From: Astrothelium macrocarpum
Taxonomy: Eukaryota; Ascomycota; Dothideomycetes; Trypetheliales; Trypetheliaceae
Direction of reading: 5' to 3'
Assembly: GCA_021030915.1 (NCBI GenBank)
Contig: JAGEMR010000092.1
Location: forward strand, 1 to 64,000
Length of the DNA stretch: 64,000 bases
Below are positions 20,557-32,440 of the stretch, one piece after another. The notes beneath the pieces were generated by a model. That model saw nothing but the letters and a program-made list of their open reading frames with translations, was not told where the DNA came from and did no database searches. How positions within the stretch are numbered: the first letter of the stretch is position 1; each line of letters starts with the position of its first letter. Position numbers and translations under genes: made by a program.

Positions 20557-22256
20557 TTAACCATCCTTTTTATCCTCGTCCTCGGGTCTTGGCTCGAAGT
20601 TCAGCTGTGTAGATTTTAGCATCTCCCGATATTGCTAGTAGAAGAGGTCCACAAACCTGATTTCCATTGTACAATTGACGGTCGTCCTTCTCATCCTTCG
20701 TATCCTTCAGTGTCTTCATCTTTGCAGACGGCCTGCTACCATCCTTTTCTGCATTTCCACTTTGAGTCGGTCTGGACTGTTCCATCGGGGCGACGGGCTG
20801 CGTGGGACTGGTGCCGTCTGTGCCGCCTATCATTCCCATCATCCTCCTGAATATATCCAAAATCGAGATGAACGCACCGACAACCATTCCATACAACCAT
20901 GTCAGCCAGCCCGATACCCCCGAATTGGCATAAGCGTCTGTGTATTCCTGTACCGGAACCAGCACTAGCGTGGCTGTCGGTGTCAAATCGAGGTCGCGTA
21001 GTGTCTGTTCTTCTTCACCGACCTCGATTGTACGGCTCGGTCGGGGTGTGAGGATGTGTTTGAATGTGTACGGAGGTATCGATGAAGCCTTCACGCCTTC
21101 TGCAGATTTAAGTTGCGAATCGACCCACGTACGAATGGAACTCAGAGTCTGCGTCGCCGGAGAGTCGAAGCGAGTGCGGATGGTAGAGCCGTCGAAGACG
21201 CGTACTTGAACTGCGCAGCTGCCGGCGGCCATCGATGCTGAAGATGACGCACCTTCCTCAGATTTAGACTCTGCTCGTTCCTGGCGTTCCGCAGCTAGTG
21301 TTTCTTTTCGCAACGCCTCTCGCGCTTTTCTCTCTATCTTGTCATTCTCGACAAGCTGCCTTACGCGTTCACGCTCTTGGCGTTCCTCTTGCTTTCGTTT
21401 CCTTTCTCTAGCTGCGTAATCTGCTTCTGCAGGTCTCGGGCCCCCGGTCTGGCCAGCTGCAGCAGCATCGGCTGCTTCACGGCGAGCCTTGGCTTTGGCT
21501 AACCGCTCTGCCTTTTCTTTTTCTTCACGAGCTTTGTGTTCAGCTTCCAGTCGTATTCTCCGCTCTTGCAAGAGACTCTGTACAGTCGAGGATTGCTGAG
21601 AAGAGGGTGATGGGGGATTTGGGGAGTCTGTCGTGCTAGGGGCTGTGTTATCAGTTGAGGAAGGTGTCGGCTCTTGAACAGGAGCATCGGTCTGCACCGC
21701 CGTCTGCGTTGTAGAGGACCTTTGCGATGGCTCGGTTGCGGATATCGGCATGGTAGTGGCATTCTCGGGATCGATGGCTTGAAGGAGGCGTGAACGGAAA
21801 TCATCATAGCTGATTGGGCCTGTAAGAACATCTCGGAGCTGACCATTGCTTTTGTGCGAGTATTCAGCCTATTGAACGAGCTCGTGTGGCTCGGAATAAC
21901 TTACTTGATTATCGCCAATGTTGGTGCTTTGTTCACAGGGCAAAATGCAGATAGAAATGAAGTTTCTTGGGAGACCAATTCAATGCGCAAAACGATTGAC
22001 TTGGCAATGATAAGGTCTGAGAGCTGTATTGGATTAGACGCAGGTGTTTTGATTCTGTTTGGACACATACAGGCTGATTTGTGAGATATTCTTCTTCCCA
22101 TGTACGACTTTCGGGTCCATCGTCTTCCTTAGCTTGTTAGATTGTAAAGGGTACCAGGCGACCTTTAAGGTGCATACCTCGCACGAAACACAGTACAATC
22201 TTTCCCTCTTGAATAGCTTTTGTAATCCCAGACTGGAGATCGCCTTGGTGAAACAT
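20557..22256 (-). CDS. UBX-domain ER-membrane protein (UBXN4/erasin-like)
   Basis: Five exons, 22256-22178, 22132-22071, 22023-21905, 21848-20657 and 20604-20557, give 499 residues. Residues 1-118 form a thioredoxin-like N-domain (MFHQGDLQSGITKAIQEGK, then FCPVNKAPTLAII). Acidic/basic coiled coil covers about 180-280, a UBX domain about 300-390 (CAVQVRVFDGSTIRTRF to LVLVPVQEY), and a hydrophobic hairpin about 402-432 (WLTWLYGMVVGAFISILDIF). The tail NFEPRPEDED ends the protein. UBX domains bind the AAA ATPase Cdc48/p97. This architecture matches UBXN4/erasin, which recruits p97 to the ER for protein degradation. The first intron is only 45 bp and its acceptor choice is the least certain part. 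Confidence 0.88.
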
Positions 22257-22498
22257 CTTGTACCACCAAGTGCTCAAAAGAAGTGAAAGTTAGAGGGTAG
22301 GTGCAGGTAGTACAGCTGCGTTGACATTTATCAAGCTGTTCCCCTTGTGTGACGTCGCGAGCTGATATGCAGGGTCTTCCGTCGGTCCAGAACTTAATTA
22401 GATGTTAGCTGTTACACTTTACACTCAACCCTGCCAATCTGTTCTCCCATATTGTGTTATATTCATTTGTGCCTCACTATTTACTACATAAGCTCAGT

Positions 22499-25085
22499 AT
22501 GAGCTCATATCGGGACAGCTTTCGCCCTAATCGGCCTCGCGGTCGAGACAACGACAGAGGTTACGATCGCTATAGGAGCCGCTCTCCGCCACCAAGACGA
22601 CGAACCCCGCCTAACGGTACCGAATCGAGCAAAGCTTGCTATTTGTGATGATTGGAACTAATTTCGGAAGCAAGATTTCTATCGTGCAGCTCCTCGGGAA
22701 CCAGTCAACATCGAGCCACGAGATAATAGACGTGAATGGAGTGATCGAAGAGATTATGACATCCCTCGAGGTTATGACCGTCACTATGATAGAAGGCCTA
22801 GCTTGCCGTACGATGATCGAGAATATCATGATCGAGGCCGTGCCGGTTATCGATCCCCTCGATACTCCAACCGTAGCAGAAGTAGGAGCTGGAGTCCTCG
22901 TGGACGTAGTCGGAGCTACTCTCCCGACAAGGGAATACCAAGTCGAGAGATCAAATTGGACGGATTCCCAACTGATATGACAGAGAACGATGTCTGTAGA
23001 CCCAACCACTTTGGAATTTCCTACGTGGCTCCAAGAAATCAATGGCTAATCTCGACGCTGTACGTTAGATCCGTAGGGAGTTTGAAGAAAGCTATAATAT
23101 CGCGTATCTCGAAGACGTTCGCATCATCCGGGATAGAAAGACAGGTGGGTTGGAGAGTTCTGTCAGTCACTCAAACGTGTTGACATTGTCAGGTCGTGTG
23201 TATGCTTTCGTCACCTTTCCTGACATAGACGTCGCACGCACGTTCATGAATCACAATTTCCCAAACATTCGCCTGGGGGCAGCTAAAGGCGAGCGCTCTT
23301 CCGAGTCTTCAGTAGTGAATATTGTCTATAGCCGTCAGGGAAGAGAAAGACATCCTGACCGAGAGTCTGAATGGACATGTGCTGAGGTATGAAACTTTAT
23401 CAAAGCACTCCTACGTCTGCTAATAAAACAGTGCGGGTTTCTAAATTATGGACGTCCCGTTTGCATGCGATGCCAAGCACCAGCTCCATGTTCGTGCATC
23501 CTGGCTCTTAATGTTCAAAGTTTAATGTTAATATCATGATCACAGTTCCTCCTACGGTCAATATGTCGACATTTCAAAGACGGGCAGAAATGGGCGACAA
23601 AGATGCTTCTCCAGACGGTACTCCCTCGCAATATCTTCTCGTCCGCCAGTTGGAGCCTGGCGCGACAGAAGAAGTATTAGCCAAGGGCATTGAGAAGCTT
23701 TACAAGGGCACGGTAACGTCAGGATCTGCTGAAAAGCCAAAGACTAAAGTCGTATCAACAACATCTACCACTAATCTTGGTGCTCCCGAAGGCTCGCTTC
23801 TCCGGGTTCTCTTGATTCGAGATAAGCAAACAAATGAAAGCTGGAGATATGGGTTTGCTGAATTTAAAAGGATTGAGGTATGCTGGCTTTGTGTTAGGGT
23901 CTGGCGTACTAGCTAATGGAAGTTCAGGATGCCAAAGCAGCCATGACAAAATTCAATGCCCTGGATACGTTCACAGTGTCTTCTAAACCCATCAAACTTG
24001 CGTTTGCGCACTCGGGAGTCTTCATGCCTGCTTTCTCCGAAGAAGCAGGATTCACGTTCAGAGCAACGGCGAACGCGGCACAATCACTAAAGTACTGGTA
24101 CGATGATGCGTACGCGAGCGAATTCGCGGTAGCACTGGCGGCTCGTGACCCGCCTATGCAATCTACAGAGGGGACGGGTAATTCAACAGCTGTCCCGCCA
24201 AATATACAAGTAGCTCCGCAAGGTGTCCAAGAAAAGGAGCCAAAATCAAAGAAACGCAAGGCAGAAGGTGAAGCGACATCAGCTAAGAAGAAGGTCGGCA
24301 AAGCAGGAAAAAAGATTCCATACAACGCTGACATCTAACAGACCATACCGTCGCATTTGCAATTCTGGCAAGATCGCCGTGCGGAGTTGCATGGTGTTTC
24401 GCCAGAGAAGGGCAAGAAGAGCGGTAATGAGCAATCAAATGAGCCGTCTCAGGAAGTATTGCCACAGGTTACGGAAGAAGATCGGCCTTTTCAGCGCTAC
24501 GGTGATCCGAACAAGAAATGTTGTTACTTGTGTCGGCGAAAGTTTGGCACAATATCGGAACTCAACAAGCACGAGCGTCTTAGCGCTATGCATGCCACAA
24601 AGCTCAAAGACACAAGATCGAGATTAATCGCGCTGGCGTTGGTGAGGAAATTCGTACCTCAGCTCGCATCAGCGGTATCTCAAACACCCGCCTACCGCGA
24701 TCGTGCAGCAGAGCGACGTCAAGCATACAATCAACCAAAGAGAGCACCCATCAAGATGGGGTTCAAGAAAAAGCCGTCTGCTGCAAGAGGACGGTCGTCT
24801 TCGCCCAAGGAGCCTGAACCGGCAATATCTAAGGGAGCGTCATTGCTGGGTAAAATGGGATACGTCGAAGGTCAAGGACTAGGAGCAGGAGGCGAAGGCA
24901 GGACAGCTCCGATTGAGACGGAAATGTATCGGGAAGGCGTTGGACTTGGTGCTGAAGGGAGCAAGATGGGAGAAGCTGCAACGGAGGCGGGCAGAAACAC
25001 GCGGAGCAATTATGAGGAGTTCCTGGAGAGGACCAGGGAAAAGGCGCAAGAAAGATATAATAGCATGAAGGACACCGGGACGTGA
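22499..25085 (+). CDS. RBM5-like splicing factor (RRM, RanBP2 zinc finger, RRM, C2H2, G-patch)
   Basis: Eight exons, 22499-22616, 22675-22991, 23069-23144, 23193-23386, 23432-23489, 23546-23877, 23928-24293 and 24342-25085, give 734 residues. An Arg/Ser/Asp-rich N-terminus comes first. RRM1 (about 133-215) ends in GRVYAFVTF. A RanBP2-type zinc finger follows (WTCAECGFLNYGRPVCMRC). Then come RRM2 (about 275-400), a C2H2 finger near 547-570 (CYLCRRKFGTISELNKHER), and a G-patch near 650-690 (LLGKMGYVEGQGLG). This domain order is that of RBM5/RBM10, regulators of spliceosome assembly. An in-frame TAA at 24337-24339 must be removed; a 48-bp intron (24294-24341) ending in CTAACAG does so, though its GTCGGC donor is weak. 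Confidence 0.87.
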
Positions 25086-25547
25086 TCTGCCGAATTAGCG
25101 CTAGAGAACACGAGCCAAGGCTGGAGATGGATGCCCATGGTTAGACAGCATAGGTTCGGACACTGCCGACACTACCGAGGTTCCTGAGTTAGTTTACTTC
25201 TTTTCATGACCCAATTGACAAAGGTAGAGTCGATGAGCGCGAGAAAAATGAAGCATGAGCAGTAGTCGTCTACATTCCAAATAGCGTCTGGCGCATTGCT
25301 TTGTTGATTGTGTACCTCAGAGCCTAAAAATTTCCTCAATGAGCGCTTGGTGTAGCTCTGCTGCTGCTATATGCTTGTTTGGCAGGGGTCAGTCTCAACT
25401 TTAATTACGTCTTCTGAGGAGACGGCTAAGCCCACGCACTCCTTTCCGTGACCGTCGCCTACCCCGATTTAGTTGGCCAAAGCAGTCGCACCGTCGCTCA
25501 CCACGATTGAAACGAGTCGGCACGCGATCCTCGAGTCAAGCGTGCTT
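25086..25547. other. Intergenic, no gene seen
   Basis: This is the 3' flank of the RBM5-like gene and the promoter of the septin-like gene. Nothing further was recognised. Confidence 0.5.
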
Positions 25548-27549
25548 ATGGACAACATGCAGGGCTTTTCGCCTCCTCGTCCACCTACCACAGCTTCCAA
25601 AGACTCCTACGCAAACACTTACGCGCAGGCTTACAGCACGACCAGTGGTGTGTTCCCGGGAGTGGAAACGCAGGTGAACGGTGCTGGTCGCAGAGAAGCA
25701 TCACCACCGCCTCGGAGGACGAGCTTTGGCTTCCTGCGATCGAGGTCAAGTGAGCGAAAGGTGTCCGCCGGCAAAATGCGAAAGCAGAAAGCGCGAGAGA
25801 AGGAGGAGCAATTGCGGAGAGAGCGTGAGAATGCTATACCACCCAGACCACCCACGCTTCCAAAGTTTTCGCCATTGCCCGTCATGAATACCTTTGGTGG
25901 AGATCGACCAGACTCTGTTGCCATCATCTCCAATCAGGCTTCAGATCATCAATCCAATCCTGCTGTTCGACCCAACATGTACGCGTCGAGTCCTCCAGCC
26001 AAGGTTCCGATCCCGCCGGTTCCCACCACGCCCAGCCAAGGTTACGTCGACCCGTACGCTCGCACTGAAAGCATGACGCATAGAAGCCGTTATAGCTACG
26101 CCAGCAGTGGAATCAGTGGTTTCAATAGCCCAAGACGGGTCCGGAAGAGAAAAGATCCTACACCGTTCAAGTAAGCTTACAAGCTTCGCGCAACCGACTT
26201 TAACTAACCAATTATACAGCGTCTTGGTCGTTGGTTCCAAAAACTGCGGAAAGACGTCATTTATCAACTTCCTTCGAAGTTCTCTCGCATCCAAAAGGTC
26301 ACGATTGGATGATGCCAGTCCTCCTACATCTGCTCCCGGCGACTCTGGATTCACCTCACATTATCTTGAGACTGAGATTGATGGCGAAAGAATGGGACTC
26401 ACAATATGGGATTCGGTCGGCTTGGAAAAAAGCATTGTCGACCTTCAAGTACGAAGCGTGTCAGCCTTTATCGAATCCAAATTCGAGGACACATTTCTAG
26501 AGGAGCAAAAAGTTGTCAGAGCACCTGGAGTCCGTGACACCCACATCCATTGTGTCTTCCTCATACTCGACCCTGTCCGTCTCGATGCCAATGTTCAGGC
26601 TGCTCGTCAATCAATCCGAGGCGTGCCCAATGCCAAACCAAGTGCACCATCTCGCCTCCTCAGCGGCCTCGACGACAATCTCGACTTGCATGTCTTGCGC
26701 GCACTCCAAGGCAAGACCACTGTCATTCCTGTCATCAGCAAAGCCGACGCAATCACCACCCCCCACATGACCTATCTCAAACGCACAGTCTGGGACAACC
26801 TTAAGCAGGCCAAACTAGACCCGCTCGAAGCACTCGACCTCGACGACTCCGACAGCGACGGCACCCTCGACGAAGCCGACGAAGAAGAGGAATCCGAATT
26901 CGTCACCACCAAACCCCTCTCCAACCAAGACACCCCCATCGACAACATCCTCATCCGCTCCTCCTCCGACGAAGAAGACGCCTCCTCCACCAACCCCTCC
27001 TCCCCCCAACCCAAACCTCGCTCCAGCCCCTCCCCCGCCAACAAAAAATCCCACCGCCGCTCCACCTCCTCCATCTCCGCCACCCTCACCACCACCACCT
27101 CCCTCACCGACCCCCCCTACCTCCCGCTCTCCATCATCTCCCCGGACATCTACGACCCAGACACCCCGGGCCGGCGCTTCCCCTGGGGCATCGCGGACCC
27201 GTACAACGCGGCCCACTGCGACTTTGTGCGCCTGCGCGACTCGGTCTTCTCCGAGTGGCGCGCGGAGCTGCGCGCCGTCAGCCGCGAGAAGTGGTACGAA
27301 GGCTGGCGCACCGCGCGCCTCAACAGGCGGAGGCCCGGCACGGGCACCCCCGCGCGCATGACGCGCAGAGTGAGTGCGGGTACGGATGCTGCGAGGCCCC
27401 CTGGGGGCGCGGAGGTGGTGCCCGGGGAAGAGATTGGAGTTGCGGCGACGACGGCGACGGGGAGTGTGGATTTGAGTGGGCTGCAGGCTGGGGTGGGCGC
27501 GAGGAGGGTGAGTCCGTTTAGGGGCGGGGTGGCGGGTGGGTATCGGTGA
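25548..27549 (+). CDS. Septin-type G-domain protein
   Basis: Two exons, 25548-26170 and 26220-27549, give 650 residues. The first 207 residues are low complexity, Pro/Ser-rich, with a basic coiled stretch (SAGKMRKQKAREKEEQLRRE). The GTPase core starts at the junction. G1 is GSKNCGKTS (about 213-221), the G3 position reads WDSVG (about 270), the septin-like HCVFLILDP follows, and G4 is ISKAD (about 384). A Ser/Asp/Glu-rich insertion follows G4, and the C-terminus ends in variable Gly-rich sequence. It is septin-related but divergent, possibly of the filamentous-fungus AspE-like group. No C-terminal coiled coil is seen. GC content is markedly higher near 26820-27540, giving long antisense shadow frames. 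Confidence 0.82.
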
Positions 27550-28770
27550 GAGGTGATTAGGAGAGGTAGGTGGATGGATGGTTGGGCTTGTTGATGAATA
27601 GGGGTGGGATTGGTGGTTGTCTTAAGTTGGGGATTAGAGAAAGGAAGGTGGGAGAAGAGTCAAGAATTGTGCACATAATATGGTGGATGAGGGTGCTTCA
27701 ACCGTGGTGGCTGGCCAGAGACGACTGATCAGCTATTTGCTTTATACCAGATGATGGGATATTTCCGGAACAAATTCTCCAAGGACGGGTTCCGGCTGCA
27801 AATTGTGTCTCTCCAAAGCTTTTTTTATTTCTTGTATCTACCCCCTTGCATGTACTACCCTTCGGATCTTTCATTGTGGTCTTTCTCCTTACTTTCATTT
27901 CACTTCTACATACCACCAATTTTCTCACCGACAGAATCAATGAAACCAAATGGGAGGAAAAGTGGTGTACAATTCGGGCGCTGAGCGCATGGTTTATCGG
28001 CTTCATTATATCCTTGCTAGCTGTTGCTGTGGTGTGGTTGGTAGTCTGTATCTAGTGTCAATACCCCTTTTCATTTTGAAATCCAAAACATTCTGTCTCT
28101 GTTGTCTCCTTTGTTCAAAGAAGCACTAATAATCTTTGTTTGCTAATGAAGAGGTTGGAGTTCATTCCGAAAATGCAACAATCTATATCTAACTTACGAA
28201 TTGAGTACGTGCAGCGACTCCTACCTGAGAGTTGGCGCGACCGAGTCCGACCTTCTTTCGGAGTTCATCCCAAAGCTGAACTCAATCTGGTGTGACCAAT
28301 TCAGTTGGTATCATGGCAATGACTATTGTGTTCAACGAGACATCTGAATTTAAGTACTGGCTTGCCGTGTGCAACGAGGAATCACAGAGTAATTGAAATT
28401 CATTCGTATATGGACACATTCCAATTATGATATCTCTGGTTCTCGAACTTTCTTGAGCTGGAGCTGACCTAGCAAAGGTGCGTGGAATACATGCAATGCC
28501 GCTCTATTTAATGTCAGTCATTGATTCGCTAAAAAAAAAAAAAGCCAACTGAGCTCGGTTGAGCTAGAATTCCTTCAAACGAAAGCAAGAAGCAATGACC
28601 TCCCGGAAAGAAGGGGGATGGTATCGTTGAAAAGGTCCAATCAATCCGTCTAACGCCGTTCCATCAATCGTCAAGAGCTCTCTGATTTTCCAGGCTTTCG
28701 CGCATATACCACATAGCTGCACATTTCTCATCAGCATCTTGGCCTGCAATCAAAGGAGATCGTACAACAC
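27550..28770. other. Intergenic, no gene assigned
   Basis: This lies between two convergent genes. A 69-residue frame at 27846-28055 starts at ATG and contains two hydrophobic stretches, but has no conserved feature I recognise. A 13-A run lies at about 28531-28543. A possible 13-bp last exon of the methyltransferase falls at 28731-28743. Confidence 0.45.
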
Positions 28771-29965
28771 TTACAAAGGATAATACATGTGATATCTTAA
28801 ATTCTTAACATCCTTCTTTACATTCGCCAAAAATACCGTTGCTTCTAATGGATCCCACCCCAAACCTTTCTGCAGCAGACGGAGACTCATCCCCTCGATG
28901 CCCTTCAAGAAATTCTCCATCTCAAACATACCCACCATCTTCAGTCGCTTATCTTTCGCCCACGGATTGGTTGGAATCTTGAATGACCGTTCCACCGCCA
29001 TCTCAAAGCCAGCCTCCTCGAATAAGCGCTTAAAGTCTGCGGGCGCCTCCAATGGTGTCCCGTTCTTGACAGCCGCCTCCCGAATGATTCTATCATACTT
29101 GCTGAAATTGCAATCCGAAGGCAAGGAACCATCGTCGCAGCCAAGCACGCCATAGATGGACTCAAATTCGATCCAGCCGCCCGGTTTGAGGTGGTCGTAA
29201 CATTGCTGAATCAGTCGGGGCCAGTTGCGAACAGCGAAGAGCAGATCGCGCGAAAAGATGAAGTCGAAGCTTGCGCGTGGCCAGGTCCAGTCTTGCTCGA
29301 TGTCGTCGATTTCGAAATGACAATTCGGTGGGACCCTGGAGGGATTGAAATGTGGTGAGCACGTGCTTATACCACGATTGGCAGGAGGGGAGAAAGGAAG
29401 ACGGCTCACCATGACGGCTGGATGGGTGCAATATCGACGCCCTGGACCTGAGCAGAGGGAAATTGGTCGGCAAAATCAATGGACCATATGCCTGTGCCGG
29501 TCCCTAGATCGAGGACTTTGTGTGGGTTCTCGCCGATTGGAGCTAAAAATCGTCTTTTGTCGAGGAGCATAAAATATTTGGCATGGGCCATGTCCAGGCG
29601 GTCCATTTCTTGTTCGTCGCTGGGCATGCCATATTCTTCAGATCTGATTAGATCGAGATACAACCTGGTGGTACTCTGGAGGACAGGGGCAGACCTTCTT
29701 TCCCATATGCAGCGTAGGTGCGCCCATTCTCTGTAACGCCTTGAAGAATGGACGATGACAAAGAGGTCATTGAACTTCTATCCGAGCCAGCGTCAGAGAC
29801 CTTGGTTCACCAGTCAGCCAGAATCCAAAAGCCGGAAAAAGAAATTACCCCATCATAGCCTTCGTCAGAAGTGTCTGTAGTTGGTTCAATATACCCTTCG
29901 GGCTGTTGTCCAGATTCCCCGGCCGGCTGCTGTGTTGGTTGATGTGAGGTAGTTGGTTCCGCCAT
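28771..29965 (-). CDS. LaeA-like SAM-dependent methyltransferase
   Basis: Four exons, 29965-29849, 29800-29695, 29635-29410 and 29335-28771, give 337 residues. A disordered Gln/Pro/Glu N-terminus leads to SSSILQGVTENGRTYAAYGK, the conserved entry of the LaeA/TAM-like fungal family. SAM motif I is VLDLGTGTGIW (115-125), followed by IAPIQPSW-VPPN across an exon junction. The later DLLFAVRNWPRLIQQCYDHL and LKPGGWIEFE are also family hallmarks. The family includes LaeA, a global regulator of secondary metabolism, and many uncharacterised paralogs; this is probably a paralog. A GTAAGT...TTGCAG pair right at the stop could splice to 28743-28731 and change only the last residues. It is divergent from the O-methyltransferase at 30797. 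Confidence 0.85.
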
Positions 29966-30796
29966 ATTTGTAAGGAATGTTTTCGGCGTGGATCAAAGGG
30001 GGCCCCCAAATGTGCAAAAGGGTTCCTGGTCGTGGGTAAGAAAAGTGAGAAAGCCACTTATGCGGTCTTCGCATGGCGAAGCACGATGATCGGCCGGTAC
30101 CTTCCATTTTACCATCTCTCACTGGTGGTTCTGCGTGTGACAGTAAGCCGTCTAGACCCCGAGTAGATCCAAGGGCCCCCCGAAGGCGCTCGGCTACTGC
30201 AGCAGACTTGGCTATGGCGTCACTTCCACGTGCGTCGCAATCGCTCGCATATACTTTGACACCATGCGAGATGCCCTTAAGCATGATTAAACTTTGTAGA
30301 GCAGAACCCTGGTTGAATGCTTCTACTAACCGCCAAGAATGCATTGAAGCAATTGGCGAAATGTAATCGTTGCACAAGCTCGGAGATTAAAAATGAAGAC
30401 TCGAAAATGCCCTAATATGGGGAAAGAAGGTGGCTTGACTACCACCAGCTACAGCTCTGGTGGCTTACGAGTCGTCTCCACTGCTTAACCCAATCAAGTT
30501 GCCGCTATCCCGACCGGTATCCTAGACCAAATCTCTTTAGTGATTCTCCTATCTGAGGCGACGGAGTATTTCACGGGGAAGTTCACGGAAAGTCCAACAG
30601 TGTCAAGGGACCTTGCATGACACATTCTTGGTCTTGTCGTCACATCCTCTCCGCGACCTGCATTCAGACATCGGCAAGCAAGACGACTCAGGTTTGCGGC
30701 ACAGCTTCGGCCTCGGTCTCAATTCTACTGGAAGGAATCTAACCTTTCCCCTTAATCTGGACGACTCCACATTGGCCATTGATCCTTTCCGGCAGC
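29966..30796. promoter_or_regulatory. Divergent promoter region between two methyltransferases
   Basis: The 831 bp lie between the start codons of the LaeA-like and O-methyltransferase genes and must hold both promoters. No gene is convincing. I do not identify a specific regulator site. Confidence 0.5.
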
Positions 30797-32160
30797 ATGG
30801 CTAACCATGCAGAATTGGTCAAGACGGCTGAAGACCTACTTGCGGCGGTCAAGGGCAGCAAAGGCGATCAGCTTACGAGGATGAACCTATTAAAACAAAT
30901 CGACAAGGCTAGATTCCTTGCAGAAGGACCAATGGATACCATTTTCAGACAGTTTGACAATGTAAGCACCAGGAATTTCCTAGCTAGGCCACATCTTTGT
31001 TCGGGCTGACCCCCGACTGTTGAAGATGCATGTCACAACCGCGCTCAGCGTCCTTACATCAACCGGCATTCTGCAGAGAATACCCAGAGAGGGAGCCATT
31101 TCGGCAGCCAAGTTAGCAGAAGATGCCGGTGTTGAAGAGCATTTAGTCGGTATTTAAACCACCGTTCCAATACATGAAATTTGCCGCCGACCAAATAATA
31201 GTCCGATGTATGCGAATTATTTGCGTCCAGGGCATCGGCGAGGAGCCCGAACCAGATAAGTATGCTCACAATGCGAAATCCTTGGCCTATGTAGAGGGCA
31301 ATGAGCAATACTTTTTCAAAATAATGTAAGTCATATGTAAACAATCACATCCTATTGTGGCCCCAAGTGCTCAACGAATGGATAGTATGGATCACGGTCA
31401 TGCTCATACCAAACTTCCGCAATACCTCAAGACCCATACAAAAGAGGATTTAAGAGATCTCACCAAATCACCTTATGCTTGGGCTCACGACCGAGAAGGC
31501 ATGACATATTATCAAGTCATCTCCGACAACCCCGAACGTCTCGAAATGTTTAATAGGACACTGGCCCAAATGGATACCGAAATGCCAATCCTGGGTATGT
31601 TTCCATTCGCATCACTAAAACAACAGGTACAAGCCGAGCCAGAACGACCTTTCATTGTCGACGTTGGCGGTGGTATTGGTCACGTATTGATGTCGATTCA
31701 AGAAGAAGCTCCTGCGGGATTCGGTGCTCAAATGATTCTTCAGGATCGGCCCGATGTCCTGGCATCCATCAACCAGAAGGACATACCTAACATCACAAAG
31801 GTAGAGCATGACTTCTTCACTCCGCAGCCGATCAAAAACGCCCACCTGTATCTCCTCCGCCGGATCCTGCACGACTTTTATGATCCAACTTGCATAGAGA
31901 TTGTGAAGAATATTGCCAGCGCGATGGGTCCAACCTCACGACTTCTTATTGGAGATTTTGTTGTTCCCACAAAGACGCACGTAGGTGACGAATTCATGGT
32001 CTACTGGATGGATCTCTCCATGATGATGCTCACCGGGAGGGAGAAGACTGCCAAGCAATTCGATGACATACTCAATGCGGCGGGACTTGAGCTGGTCAAG
32101 ATATGGCCATACGCCTTTGGTCCGCAATGCATTGTGGAAGCCAAGTTAAGGAACGACTGA
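30797..32160 (+). CDS. O-methyltransferase (Methyltransf_2 family)
   Basis: Four exons, 30797-30961, 31026-31149, 31202-31325 and 31368-32160, give 401 residues. A dimerisation-type helical N-domain contains MHVTTALSVLTSTGILQRIP and AISAAKLAEDAGVEEHLV. The SAM-binding loop VDVGGGIGHVL lies at about 235-245. A catalytic His is expected in LLRRILHDFYD (about 290), followed by LLIGDFVVP and a typical end, AGLELVKIWP. Relatives methylate phenolic or polyketide hydroxyls. The third intron is only 42 bp, near the lower limit, but reading through it meets TAA. Its divergent methyltransferase neighbour suggests a small secondary-metabolism locus without a backbone synthase. Confidence 0.87.
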
Positions 32161-32440
32161 TGATGCCATGTATTGTTACTTTTTGCTGCATACACGACTT
32201 TACGATCGGACATGACTTGCATTTTGGCAGCATGGATTAACAATTTAGGGAGCATCTCATCCGAAACAAAGCATATCAGTTGCCAGGCAGCTTGAAGATA
32301 TTTGTGTTGGTATACCTAGAGAAACTAACGGCCTCAAGCCTTTTATTAAATGGTTATGGTTCTGCATGCCACATTTGATGTCTGTTCTGTCTTAGACGAC
32401 ATTCTGCACATCTATTAAGTATCATCCAAGTAAGCCCGCA

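Noticed and set aside
26815..27216. 133-codon minus-strand frame, Gly/Val-rich
   Set aside because: It is antisense to the GC-rich part of the septin-like gene and has only low-complexity residues.
27846..28055. 69-codon frame with two hydrophobic stretches
   Set aside because: Starts in ordinary intergenic sequence, no conserved motif, no partner exon; kept only as a note.
29886..30377. 163-codon minus-strand frame upstream of the LaeA-like gene
   Set aside because: It overlaps the true first exon in another frame and shows no domain.
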